DNA of 33,311 nucleotides. Source: Spirochaetales bacterium (GTDB lineage: Bacteria > Spirochaetota > Spirochaetia > JABMQR01). Positions 1 to 8,122 of the stretch are shown here, in pieces; position 1 is the first letter of the stretch, and every line of letters starts with the position of its first letter. The translations under genes and the position numbers were made by a program. The notes beneath the pieces are model-generated. The model did not search any database. It had not been told where the DNA came from and saw only the letters and a program-made list of their open reading frames with translations. The stretch covers positions 1 to 33,311 of the forward strand of contig JAGYPA010000038.1 of the NCBI GenBank assembly GCA_018399255.1, written 5' to 3'.

Positions 1-1
1 G

Positions 2-1171
2 GAGAAGCAGTCGGTATATGATGCGATGCTGTACATCATGATGAATTTCATCGCCATGGCGTTCATGATGTTCGGAATAGCCTATATGTACCGGATTACG
101 GGAGTTATGGACCTCGAGGCCATGCGGCTGCGGCTGAGTACCCTTTCAGACCCGAAAGCAGCTGCCGTTCCGTATGCCATGATAATGACTGCCGTAGCGC
201 TGAAGGCGGCCCTCCTGCCGCTGTTCGGCTGGCTTCCGCGGGCTCATGGTGCCCCCAGCGCACCTTCTGTCGTTTCGGCGGTTCTCTCCGGCATTCAGGT
301 CAAAGTGGGAGTATATCTGCTTATCAGACTGGGAATTCTTTTTTCACCGGTTATCGATGCCCGCCCGTTTTTCCTGATCCTCGGGTTTGTCACATCAGTC
401 GCGGGATTTCTATTGGCAGTTGCCCAGAAGGACATCAAACTGATTCTCGCATACCATACGGTCAGCCAGGTCGGTCTGATAGTTATGGGGCTCAATATGG
501 GAAGCGAGATAGCCTCCTGGGGTGCGATGTACCATATCATTAACCACGCCCTGTTCAAGGGACTGCTCTTTCTTACTGCAGGGATCATTATAGAACGTTA
601 CGGAACTCGTACGTACAGCGAAATTCGGGGGGTGTTGCGTAGCATGCCGCTGGTGGGCATCGCTGCACTGGCCGGCATTCTCGGGATAACCGGAGCCCCG
701 TTCTTCAACGGAAGTATATCAAAGTACTTCATTTTCAAAGGAGGATCCGGCACCCTGGCAGAAATCGGGCTCTATATCATCAATTTTGGAACAATCCTCT
801 CGTTTGTGAAGTACAGCACCATCCTTTTCGGAAAGCCGGACTGCCCTGACGGACCGAAAACTGACCCGCTGTCGGCGGCAGTCGCCCTGTTTTTCGGAGC
901 GGCAGTTTTTGCCGGAGGCATCTTCGGTACGGAAGCCGTCTTTCTAGTATTCGGACAGCGCTTTTCAGCAGCGGGTGCTTTGGATCCTGTCAAGATTCTG
1001 ACATTCCTCGCAACCCTCGGCCTAGGCGCGGTCGGATACCGTTTCGTAATATTGCCGATCGGGGGCTTTCTTTCGTCGGTACGATCCTTCAAGTTCAGCT
1101 TCAATATCGTTACCGTGTTCATTACGCTTTTCTTTTCTCTTCTGCTTGGCTATTTCCACCTTATGGCCTGA
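2..1171 (+). CDS. Proton-conducting membrane transporter subunit (NuoN/MrpD-like), 5' truncated
   Basis: The reading frame is open to the left edge, so the N-terminus (probably about 100 residues) lies outside the window. The visible part is almost entirely hydrophobic helices of the Proton_antipo_M family, shared by complex I subunits L/M/N and Mrp antiporter subunits A/D. Diagnostic pieces are the lysine-bearing helix before LLPLFGWLPRAHGAPSAPS, the broken-helix region QVKVGVYLLIRLG and the helix with YHTVSQVGLIVMG. The protein should move H+ or Na+/H+ across the inner membrane. No MrpE/F/G or Nuo partner follows, because the next gene is convergent, so this is the last gene of its cluster. 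Whether it belongs to an Mrp antiporter, a membrane-bound hydrogenase or a complex-I-like enzyme cannot be decided without the upstream genes. Confidence 0.85.
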   Translation, partial: EKQSVYDAMLYIMMNFIAMAFMMFGIAYMYRITGVMDLEAMRLRLSTLSDPKAAAVPYAMIMTAVALKAALLPLFGWLPRAHGAPSAPSVVSAVLSGIQVKVGVYLLIRLGILFSPVIDARPFFLILGFVTSVAGFLLAVAQKDIKLILAYHTVSQVGLIVMGLNMGSEIASWGAMYHIINHALFKGLLFLTAGIIIERYGTRTYSEIRGVLRSMPLVGIAALAGILGITGAPFFNGSISKYFIFKGGSGTLAEIGLYIINFGTILSFVKYSTILFGKPDCPDGPKTDPLSAAVALFFGAAVFAGGIFGTEAVFLVFGQRFSAAGALDPVKILTFLATLGLGAVGYRFVILPIGGFLSSVRSFKFSFNIVTVFITLFFSLLLGYFHLMA

Positions 1172-1176
1172 CGCAT

Positions 1177-1194
1177 CCCGGCTCTCAGGCCGGG
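1177..1194. terminator. Possible shared hairpin between convergent genes
   Basis: A 6-bp G+C-only stem (CCCGGC, loop TCTCAG, GCCGGG) sits between the stop of the membrane subunit and the end of the aldo/keto reductase, overlapping the last codons of the reductase. No T tract follows on either strand, so intrinsic termination is uncertain. Confidence 0.3.
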
Positions 1195-2135
1195 AACAGT
1201 TCAGATATCATTCGATAATCGGCATCGGAAAGCTTAACCCCGGCAGCACCCGCATTATACTCCAGCTGCGTTACCGAAGTAGCGCCGATAATCACGCTGC
1301 TGATCCCCGGATTATGCAGAATCCAGGCCAGGGCCAGCTGGCCGGTTGTAAGGCCGTATTTTTCAGCAACGGGGGCGAGGGAGTCTACCCTGCCAAGCAG
1401 ATCGGGATCACTGATATGATCTTTCATCCAATGGTTCTGCTTTTCATTGGATCCGCGGCTTCCGGCCGGAATGGTTCCCCCGGAATACTTCCCGGTCAGA
1501 ACACCATGGGCGAGGGGAGAGAAGTTTGCCGTGCCCATGCCCAGTTCTACACACGTCGTCAGAACCTCTTTTTCAATCCTGCGCTCAAGCAGATTGTAGA
1601 GCGGCTGATTTACGACAGGCTTATGCCAGCCGCGATTCTCACAAAGGGTAAACGCTTCTCTGATCTGGGCAGCTGACCATTCACTGGTTCCCCAGTAGGT
1701 TATCTTTCCTAATCGGATAGAATCGTCAATCGCCTCCAGCGTCTCCTCCAGCGGAGTTTCGGAATCGTAGCGGTGGCAGTAGAACAGATCCACATAGTTG
1801 AGCTTCAGCCGTTCCAGGCTTCCGTTAATTGAATCTATAATGTGCTTCCTGCTGAGTCCCTTATCTGCGGCATGCGCGCTCATCGGCCAGAATGCCTTGG
1901 TCGCAACAATATATTGACTCCGTCTGAAACCCGGCAGAATCTCGCCCAGCAGTGTTTCGGCTTTGCCCTGTTCGTACACATCTGCAGAATCAATATAATT
2001 GATGCCAAGCTCAAAGGCCCGCATGATAATGTCCTTTGCGTTGTCCAGCTCAACCTGATTAGCAAAGGTGAGCCATGACCCGTAAGCCACCTCACTGACA
2101 AGCAGTCCTGATTTTCCAAGTCTGCGGTATTCCAT
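1185..2135 (-). CDS. Aldo/keto reductase
   Basis: This is a cytoplasmic NAD(P)H-dependent oxidoreductase of the aldo/keto reductase family, (alpha/beta)8 barrel, 316 residues. It starts with the family opening MEYRRLGKSGLLVSEVAYGS. The catalytic tetrad is visible: Asp and Tyr in YIDSADVYEQG, Lys in VATKAFWP and His in DLFYCHRYD. The C-terminal part holds the cofactor segments FSPLAHGVLTGKY and SSVIIGATS. The start at 2135 is preferred because GAGGAG lies 7 nt upstream. Longer in-frame starts up to 2207 would run through a 21-bp direct repeat and lack a ribosome-binding site. It is transcribed divergently from the BMP importer operon. It resembles the KCNAB/YghZ type of sugar or aldehyde reductases, but the substrate cannot be read from sequence. 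Confidence 0.9.
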   Translation of the reverse strand: MEYRRLGKSGLLVSEVAYGSWLTFANQVELDNAKDIIMRAFELGINYIDSADVYEQGKAETLLGEILPGFRRSQYIVATKAFWPMSAHAADKGLSRKHIIDSINGSLERLKLNYVDLFYCHRYDSETPLEETLEAIDDSIRLGKITYWGTSEWSAAQIREAFTLCENRGWHKPVVNQPLYNLLERRIEKEVLTTCVELGMGTANFSPLAHGVLTGKYSGGTIPAGSRGSNEKQNHWMKDHISDPDLLGRVDSLAPVAEKYGLTTGQLALAWILHNPGISSVIIGATSVTQLEYNAGAAGVKLSDADYRMISELFPA

Positions 2136-2157
2136 ATTTTCACTCCTCATTTTTTTC

Positions 2158-2199
2158 TCGTATGAATCTATTATTTTCCCGTATGAATCTGTATTTTCA
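2158..2199. repeat. 21-bp tandem repeat upstream of the aldo/keto reductase
   Basis: Two near-identical copies with period 21 bp share CGTATGAATCT (2159-2169 and 2180-2190). They lie between the probable promoter at 2232-2260 and the reductase start. A period of two helical turns would suit a regulator bound on one DNA face, but simple slippage duplication is equally possible. Confidence 0.5.
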
Positions 2200-2231
2200 T
2201 GATCCATGAACGATGAAGATCTTTACCATAT

Positions 2232-2260
2232 AACATAGGCCTTTTCTGTCCGATCGTCAA
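2232..2260 (-). promoter_or_regulatory. Probable sigma-70 promoter of the aldo/keto reductase
   Basis: On the minus strand, TTGACG (2260-2255) is followed after exactly 17 bp by TATGTT (2237-2232). The predicted start of transcription is around 2225, giving a leader of roughly 90 nt that contains the 21-bp repeat. Confidence 0.5.
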
Positions 2261-2300
2261 ACAGCGGGTGATGAAGCGGTTATCCCGTACCGGCAGCATC

Positions 2301-2323
2301 ATTTGCATTGTTTTAGCGCAAAT
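2301..2323. promoter_or_regulatory. Operator-like inverted repeat upstream of the BMP operon
   Basis: ATTTGC and GCAAAT form a perfect 6-bp inverted repeat with an 11-nt centre containing TTTTAGCGCAAA, which resembles LacI-family half sites. A weak promoter candidate follows: TTGAAA (2339-2344), 16 bp, TACAGT (2361-2366). The only LacI gene in the window is 14 kb away, so the cognate regulator is unknown. Confidence 0.35.
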
Positions 2324-2399
2324 GGCGGCCAAAATAGTTTGAAATAGCAGCGATTGGTGATACAGTGAACTCTATTAAAAAGATGATAAGGAGAAACGT

Positions 2400-3458
2400 A
2401 TGAAACACAGCAGACTGTTTTCATGGATAATAATTACAAGTTTACTTCTAGCTGGTCCTGCACTGATATTCTCTGCCGGAAGCGGTGAAAGCGCGGACTC
2501 CCCGAAGGCCGATAAACCGTTCAGCCTGGCGGTGATCGTTCCCGGAGTAACTGCCGGAAGTCCGATTTATGAACAATTGGTCGAGGGAGCGCGGAAGGCA
2601 ATCGACGAAAATCCCGGGACCAGTATGAAAGTGGTCGAACTCGGCTTCAACCAGGCTGAATGGGCGGAGAAGCTCACATCGGTCGTTGCAACTGGAATAT
2701 ACGATGTGGTCATCACCTCAAATCCGTCAATGCCCTTTGTGAGCATGGAGGTAGCCGAACAGTTTCCCGATCAGAAATTCATTTTTGTCGACGGCTATAT
2801 AGACGGCCATCCCCAAATGGCGAGCTACCTGTACAACCAGGTTGAGCAGTCCTACATGCTCGGGCACCTGGCAGGCCTCATCACCACCAGCTCCATGAAG
2901 GGCGCCAACCCCTCGCTCAAAATCGGGATGATAGTTGCCCAGGAATATCCCGCATTGAATAAAATGATCATCCCCGGATTCGAAATGGGTGCGAAAGCGG
3001 TCAACAGCGGAATTACTCTGGACTACCGGGTTGTCGGCAACTGGTATGACGCCGGCAAAGCGGGAGAGCTTGCAAAAAGCATGGTAGATGCCGAAGTCGA
3101 TGTAATAGGCGTTGTCGCCGGCGGAGCAGCAGCCGGAGTCTTTGAAGTGGCCAAACTCAGAAATAAATATGTCATGTACTGGGACGACAATGCCTATGCC
3201 CAGGCGCCGGGCGTCATAGCCGGCTGCGGTGCCCTGAAACAGGCAAAGCTGGTCTATGAGGTTGTAACCGATGCCCTCAACGGCAATATCGTGTACGGGA
3301 CGGCGCGGGTTCTCTCCGCCGCTGACGGTTATATAGAATTCATTACCGACGATCCCAACTATAGAGCAACGGTGCCGGAGAGTGTGCGTGAGAAGCAGCA
3401 GACGGTTATCAATGCCATCGTTTCAGGAGAGCTGGTTCTCGAAGCCCCCGAACTGTAG
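2400..3458 (+). CDS. BMP-family ABC transporter substrate-binding protein
   Basis: This is a periplasmic binding protein of the BMP/PnrA family (Bmp domain, PF02608), whose characterised members bind purine nucleosides. It has 352 residues, with a signal peptide (residues 1-26) followed by the mature two-lobe fold. Family features are the start SLAVIVPGV, the segment FVDGYIDG, YLYNQVEQSYMLGHLAGLI and the late FITDDPNYRATVP. Unlike most family members it has no lipobox cysteine: the signal ends in LIFSAG, so it looks soluble or non-canonically anchored. AAGGAG lies 5 nt upstream of the ATG. It is the first gene of the operon and is followed by a strong hairpin, a usual arrangement that keeps the binding protein more abundant than its permeases. 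The enzymes downstream point to a sugar or polyol ligand rather than a classical nucleoside. Confidence 0.88.
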   Translation: MKHSRLFSWIIITSLLLAGPALIFSAGSGESADSPKADKPFSLAVIVPGVTAGSPIYEQLVEGARKAIDENPGTSMKVVELGFNQAEWAEKLTSVVATGIYDVVITSNPSMPFVSMEVAEQFPDQKFIFVDGYIDGHPQMASYLYNQVEQSYMLGHLAGLITTSSMKGANPSLKIGMIVAQEYPALNKMIIPGFEMGAKAVNSGITLDYRVVGNWYDAGKAGELAKSMVDAEVDVIGVVAGGAAAGVFEVAKLRNKYVMYWDDNAYAQAPGVIAGCGALKQAKLVYEVVTDALNGNIVYGTARVLSAADGYIEFITDDPNYRATVPESVREKQQTVINAIVSGELVLEAPEL

Positions 3459-3465
3459 CGGCTCA

Positions 3466-3499
3466 GGCAGCGGCGCTTCAAAAAGGCAGCGCCGCTGCC
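3466..3499 (+). terminator. Intercistronic hairpin after the binding-protein gene
   Basis: GGCAGCGGCGCT (3466-3477) and AGCGCCGCTGCC (3488-3499) form a perfect 12-bp stem with a 10-nt loop. No T run follows, so it is more likely a 3'-end stabilising or partial attenuation element than a full terminator. It lies between the binding protein and the ATPase gene, where such hairpins commonly raise the binding-protein transcript. Confidence 0.65.
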
Positions 3500-3520
3500 G
3501 GTCTGAATAGGGAGAATTTC

Positions 3521-5125
3521 TTGACACCCTACCTGAAAATGCAGAATATCACAAAAGTCTATCCCGCGAACAACCTCAAGGCTAACGATACTGTCAATCT
3601 TGAGGTTTTTAAGGGAGAAATCCATGCCCTGGTAGGTGAAAACGGAGCCGGCAAGACAACCCTGATGAATATTCTCTACGGTCTTGAGCAGCCCGATTCA
3701 GGCGCAATCTATTTGAACGGTACCGAAGTCAGGATCGGGAGCCCGATGGTCGCCCATCAGCACGGCATCGGCATGGTGCACCAGCACTTCAAGCTGATAC
3801 AAGAATTTACCGTAGCCGAGAATGTGGTGCTCGGTATGGAGCCCTTGAGAGGGAAGCTGTTTTTTGACAGGCGACAGGCAGAACAGACGGTTGCCGAGGT
3901 TATTGAAGAGAACAATTTTCACCTTTCCCCTGCTGCTCGAATCTCTGAACTCAGTGTGGGACAAATGCAGCAGGTAGAGATTGTGAAAATGCTCTACCGG
4001 AGAGCGGATCTGCTCATTCTCGACGAGCCCACCTCGGTTCTCACTGAACAGGAAATACAGCGACTGTTCAAGACCCTCAGATACCTTGCGGGGCAGGGCA
4101 AAACCATCATCCTGATCACCCATAAGCTGGGAGAGGTGAAAAGTATTTCCGACCGGATCACCGTTATGCGCAAGGGTGAGGTGGCAGCTGTCAGGGAAAC
4201 GGCTGAAGTCGATGAATACGAACTCTCACGCCTTATGGTCGGCAAGCGCATCATGCTCGACTTTGACAAGGAAGTCGGATTCTGCTCAGAGCCGATTCTC
4301 TCCCTCCAGCAGGTTACTGCAGCCAGGAAGCATCAGGATCGTCCGCTGCTCGACAATATCAGCTTTTCCGCATCGACCTGCGAAATAGTGGGCATTACCG
4401 GGGTCGCTGGGAACGGACTTTCCGAGCTCGAGGATGTGATTTCCGGGCTGATGCCGGTATCGAGCGGAACTATTCTGTATAACGATATTGACGTCACGCA
4501 TATGTCGGCCATGGAGCTGCGTAAAACAGGTTTCTCCTACGTACCGACCGATCGTCTTAAACGGGGATCCAGCCTTGCCTCATCGATTCGGGAGAACATG
4601 ATCATAACCAATCACCACGATTACCTGACAAGAGGCGGCCTTCTTGACGGCAAACGGATTGAAAGCCATGTTGAGGAGCTGATTGCAGGCTATCAGATTG
4701 ACGGACGGGCGGGTATGCCGATCGGCACGCTCTCCGGCGGCAACATTCAGAAGGTTATTCTCGCCCGGGAATTGGAAAAAGTCCGGGACCTGGTGCTCTT
4801 TGCTGAACCCACCTGGGGTCTTGATGTGGCCGGCAGCGAATTCATCTATCAGAAAATCCTCGATGTTCGAAAACGCGGAGCCGCCGTAATCCTCATATCC
4901 TCAAATCTGGACGAAATTCTGGCCATTGCCGATACCGTTATCGTCTTGTACCGGGGCAGAATTGTCATGAAAAGACCGGTACGCGACGATGCGGTACTTT
5001 CCCGGGAACGTATAGGGGAATACATGCTGGGGCTGAAGGATGATTTTTCCGCCGCCATACCGGCTGGAGCGGGCGGGTTTCTGGAACGTGCAGCTGAAGA
5101 GGGCGGGGAGGGGTATTCCCGGTGA
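3521..5125 (+). CDS. BMP-type ABC transporter ATP-binding protein (tandem domains)
   Basis: This is the energy-coupling subunit of the importer, with two fused ABC domains in 534 residues, as in YufO/NupO and sugar-type RbsA proteins. The first domain is complete: Walker A GENGAGKTT (39-47), Q-loop MVHQHFK, signature LSVGQMQQVEI, Walker B LLILDEPTSVL and switch THKL. The second is degenerate, as is typical of this family. Its Walker A position reads GVAGNGLSEL without the lysine, while LSGGNIQKVILAREL and LVLFAEPTWGLD are kept. The start is TTG at 3521 with GGGAG six bases upstream; ATG at 3539 is a possible alternative. The gene overlaps the next permease by 4 bp (GTGA). Confidence 0.93.
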   Translation: MTPYLKMQNITKVYPANNLKANDTVNLEVFKGEIHALVGENGAGKTTLMNILYGLEQPDSGAIYLNGTEVRIGSPMVAHQHGIGMVHQHFKLIQEFTVAENVVLGMEPLRGKLFFDRRQAEQTVAEVIEENNFHLSPAARISELSVGQMQQVEIVKMLYRRADLLILDEPTSVLTEQEIQRLFKTLRYLAGQGKTIILITHKLGEVKSISDRITVMRKGEVAAVRETAEVDEYELSRLMVGKRIMLDFDKEVGFCSEPILSLQQVTAARKHQDRPLLDNISFSASTCEIVGITGVAGNGLSELEDVISGLMPVSSGTILYNDIDVTHMSAMELRKTGFSYVPTDRLKRGSSLASSIRENMIITNHHDYLTRGGLLDGKRIESHVEELIAGYQIDGRAGMPIGTLSGGNIQKVILARELEKVRDLVLFAEPTWGLDVAGSEFIYQKILDVRKRGAAVILISSNLDEILAIADTVIVLYRGRIVMKRPVRDDAVLSRERIGEYMLGLKDDFSAAIPAGAGGFLERAAEEGGEGYSR

Positions 5126-6171
5126 GAGATACCAGCAGCAGTAAATTCGCAGCAGCAGCCGGTCTCGGCATAACTCTGGGAGCAGCCTTCCTGATCATGC
5201 TCCTCATGATCCTGATCATGAGCGAAACCCCCGGAAAAACGATTTACTTCTTTTTCGCCGGCCCCTGGGCAAACACCTATTACTTGGGAAATATGCTCAA
5301 CGCTGCCGTCCCGCTGATGCTCACAGGACTGGGCATCTCCTTTGCCTTCCGGGCATCGATGTTCAATCTCGGCGGCGAGGGGCAGGTGTATATCGGCGGT
5401 CTGGCAGCGGCTTCACTGGCCCTCGCCCTGCCGGGACTCCCAGGAATTCTCGGCATACCCCTCGCTCTGGCAGCTGCGGTCGGGGCCGGTGCCGTTATCG
5501 CTGGTCTCTCAGGCCTGTTCAAATATAAGTGGCGCACGGATGAGCTTATATCTACCTTCCTCATCTCCAATGCCCTGATCTATATTGTCGACAATATCAT
5601 CACCGGGGTCCTTCAGGATCCCGAAAGCAATCTGCTGGTTACCCGGAAAATAGCCGTGCAGTATTGGTTTACCCGGATTATGCGTCCGTCAAATCTGGAC
5701 ATCAGCATATTTTTTGTCATCCTGCTGGCGGTGATTGCCTATTTCTATCTCTACAAAACCCATCAGGGGTATGAAATGCGCATGTGCGGACTGGACCCCG
5801 AATTTGCCCGCTACGGGGGCGTCAATGTCAGGACCTATTTTCTCCTCCCCCTCCTCATAAGCGGGGGACTTCACGGTCTGGCAGGAGCGGTATCGTTTAT
5901 GGGAACCCAGCATATGCTGTTCAAAGGTTTTTCCGGAGGAATGGGGTGGAACGGCATTGCCGTTGCCCTGATAGCCAGGAACAATCCCCTGGCTGTCATA
6001 CCAGCCGCCCTCTTTTTCGCCTATATCGAGGCAGGAGCCAAGTCCGCCATGATTAACGCCGATGTGACCATCGAGATTGCCGCCGTTGTCCAGGCCGTAG
6101 TGTTCTACCTGATTACCGCCCAGGCCCTCTATTCCTGGATTGACCGCAAACACAGAAGGAGAAGCGCATGA
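5122..6171 (+). CDS. BMP-type ABC transporter permease 1
   Basis: This is an integral membrane permease of the BPD_transp_2 family (YufP/NupP-like), 349 residues with about ten hydrophobic segments. Typical landmarks are GLGISFAFRASMFNLGGEGQ near the first third and the cytoplasmic YKTHQGYEMRMCGLDPEFAR, followed by a Gly-rich helix pair (LLISGGLHGLAGAV). It should form half of the membrane channel with the next permease. Translation starts at GTG overlapping the stop of the ATPase gene, with GGGAGGGG upstream, so the subunits are translationally coupled. Confidence 0.92.
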   Translation: MRDTSSSKFAAAAGLGITLGAAFLIMLLMILIMSETPGKTIYFFFAGPWANTYYLGNMLNAAVPLMLTGLGISFAFRASMFNLGGEGQVYIGGLAAASLALALPGLPGILGIPLALAAAVGAGAVIAGLSGLFKYKWRTDELISTFLISNALIYIVDNIITGVLQDPESNLLVTRKIAVQYWFTRIMRPSNLDISIFFVILLAVIAYFYLYKTHQGYEMRMCGLDPEFARYGGVNVRTYFLLPLLISGGLHGLAGAVSFMGTQHMLFKGFSGGMGWNGIAVALIARNNPLAVIPAALFFAYIEAGAKSAMINADVTIEIAAVVQAVVFYLITAQALYSWIDRKHRRRSA

Positions 6172-7079
6172 ACAGCGGCGAATTCTCCATCCCCATAATC
6201 CATAATACCGTCAGCATCATGACCCCGTTTCTCCTGGCAGGAATCGGCGGCCTGATGACAGAACTGGCTGGAATGCTCAATATTGCTCTCGAGGGGCTGA
6301 TTCTCATCGGAGCGTTCTTCAGCGTGGTCTTTGCTGCCTATACCGGGAGCCTGATGCTCGGCATTCTGCTGGGAATTCTGACGACCATGCTCTTCGCCTA
6401 TATCTTTGGGGCAGTTACCCTCTATCTCAAGGCCAATGTCTTTATAACCGGACTGGCGGCAAACCTGCTGGCCGGCGGCTTAACCACCGTACTCTCGTTT
6501 TACCTTTTTGGAACAAAAGGGGTTCTCCGTTTTGAAGGTCTGCCGTCCCTGCCGGTGCTTCGTATTCCGGCCCTGCACGGCATTCCGGTAATCGGCGACC
6601 TGCTGTTCGGGCATAATATTCTTGTCTACTTCGGATGGGCGAGTGTGCTGCTCGCCTGGATCCTGATCTACAAAACCCCTTTCGGCTTTCGACTGCGGGG
6701 AACCGGCAGCAATCCTGAAGCGATTGAAGCCGCGGGACTGAAACCGGGAAATTATCAGATGGCGGGAATCCTGATATCGGGGCTTACCTGCGGCCTTGCC
6801 GGAGCAATCCTCACCCTGAATCTCGGGGCTTATGTACCGAATATCTCCTCCGGAAGAGGCTGGATAGCCCTGGTTGTTATCTATCTGGGAGGTAGAACCC
6901 CGTTCGGAATCCTCGGGGCTTCCTTCGTGTTCGGTCTTGCTGAGAGTCTGTCGAATTATGCCCAGGGATATCTTGATATTCCCGCAGATTTCATACTGGC
7001 ATTTCCCTATATTATCACGGTTACCGCGATGGTTATCGTTTCCATCATCAAATATAAGACGCAGGGCGACAGTAAATGA
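6168..7079 (+). CDS. BMP-type ABC transporter permease 2
   Basis: This is the second membrane subunit (YufQ/NupQ-like, BPD_transp_2), 303 residues. It shows the family opening PFLLAGIGGLMTELAGMLNI, then ALEGLILIGAF, and the coupling segment YKTPFGFRLRGTGSNPEAIE, followed by the paired Gly-rich helices GLTCGLAGAILTL. The ATG start overlaps the stop of permease 1 (ATGA), and the gene's own stop overlaps a possible start of the dehydrogenase ORF. Together with the two preceding subunits this makes a complete importer. Confidence 0.92.
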   Translation: MNSGEFSIPIIHNTVSIMTPFLLAGIGGLMTELAGMLNIALEGLILIGAFFSVVFAAYTGSLMLGILLGILTTMLFAYIFGAVTLYLKANVFITGLAANLLAGGLTTVLSFYLFGTKGVLRFEGLPSLPVLRIPALHGIPVIGDLLFGHNILVYFGWASVLLAWILIYKTPFGFRLRGTGSNPEAIEAAGLKPGNYQMAGILISGLTCGLAGAILTLNLGAYVPNISSGRGWIALVVIYLGGRTPFGILGASFVFGLAESLSNYAQGYLDIPADFILAFPYIITVTAMVIVSIIKYKTQGDSK

Positions 7080-7096
7080 AGGCTGAAGGAGAAGAT

Positions 7097-8122
7097 ATGA
7101 AAGCAGCAGTTTTGGAAGATGTCCGGATGCTCAACGTGCAGGAAATCCCGATGCCGGTCCCGAAGCCTGGCGAGGTGCTGATAAAAGTTGCCTTCTGCGG
7201 AATATGCACGCTAGAACAGCGCCTCTACCGGGGGGATATGAAAATATACTACCCGATAGTCCCGGGGCACGAGGTCTCCGGAGAGGTTGTCGAGATTCCC
7301 GAGGGTACGGCAACGCAGCTGAAGCCGGGAGACAAGGTAGCCGTCGATATGGTCTACCGGTGTCATGAATGCTACTTCTGCCGGAGCGGACAGTCCAATT
7401 TATGCGAGAACCGGTTCAATAAGCAGGTTAAGCCGCTGGGGGGATTTTCCGAATATATTGCCGTCAAGCCGAGCCAGGTCTATGTGACCGGTGATGCGCT
7501 CTCTCTCGAAGAAGCCGCCTTCTGCGAACCGGTAGCCTGCTGCATCCGGTCGCTTAAGAAGCTGAACGTAACTCTGGCTGAAGATGTGCTTATTATAGGT
7601 GCCGGACCCATGGGGCTTATGCACCTTCAGGCTGCCCGGACGATGGGAGCCCGGGTTTTTGTTTCAGATATTGATGATTCACGTCTCGCCGCTGCCCTGG
7701 AGCTGGGGGCCGACGGCGTTTACAACCCCCGCAATACAGACGCAGCTGCAGAACTGAAGCAGCTTACCGGCGGAAGGGGCGTTGATGCCTGCGTTCTGAC
7801 CAGTCCGGCTCAATCTGCCCTCGAGAACGCTTTTCAGGCTGTTCGAAAGAATGGGCGTGTGAATATTTATACCGCCTATACCGGACCGTCGCCGACTTTA
7901 CCGCTCGATATGAATACGTTGCACCGGAACGAGATTCTGGTAACCGGAACTGAAGGGAGAACCGAGGCTGATTTCCAGCAGGCTGTCCGCCTGCTCACTT
8001 TCGGGCGGATCAAGGTAAAACCCCTGATCAGCAGGATTGTCGGATTCGAGGATCTTGAAGAGGGCATCCTTGCCGCAATGGGAACAGAGACGCAGCGGGT
8101 GCTGCTGGGAACACAGATATGA
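7097..8122 (+). CDS. Zinc-dependent medium-chain dehydrogenase (polyol/threonine dehydrogenase-like)
   Basis: This is an NAD(P)-dependent alcohol dehydrogenase of the MDR superfamily, 341 residues from the preferred start. Catalytic zinc ligands are Cys37 (CGICT), His58/Glu59 (PGHEVSGEV) and the later FCEPVACC region. The structural zinc cysteines are Cys89, 92, 95 and 103 (CHECYFC...NLC). The Rossmann motif is IIGAGPMGLM, with the acidic VSDID at the end of strand 2 suggesting NAD preference. ATG at 7097 has AAGGAG six bases upstream; an in-frame ATG at 7076 overlaps the previous stop but has a poorer site. The sequence most resembles sorbitol/xylitol or threonine dehydrogenases. Its place before a ketose-type kinase suggests it oxidises an imported polyol or sugar to a keto compound. 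Confidence 0.9.
   Translation: MKAAVLEDVRMLNVQEIPMPVPKPGEVLIKVAFCGICTLEQRLYRGDMKIYYPIVPGHEVSGEVVEIPEGTATQLKPGDKVAVDMVYRCHECYFCRSGQSNLCENRFNKQVKPLGGFSEYIAVKPSQVYVTGDALSLEEAAFCEPVACCIRSLKKLNVTLAEDVLIIGAGPMGLMHLQAARTMGARVFVSDIDDSRLAAALELGADGVYNPRNTDAAAELKQLTGGRGVDACVLTSPAQSALENAFQAVRKNGRVNIYTAYTGPSPTLPLDMNTLHRNEILVTGTEGRTEADFQQAVRLLTFGRIKVKPLISRIVGFEDLEEGILAAMGTETQRVLLGTQI

Noticed and set aside
1146..1676. Plus-strand frame of 176 codons
   Set aside because: It overlaps the end of the membrane subunit and runs antisense to the aldo/keto reductase, without any motif.
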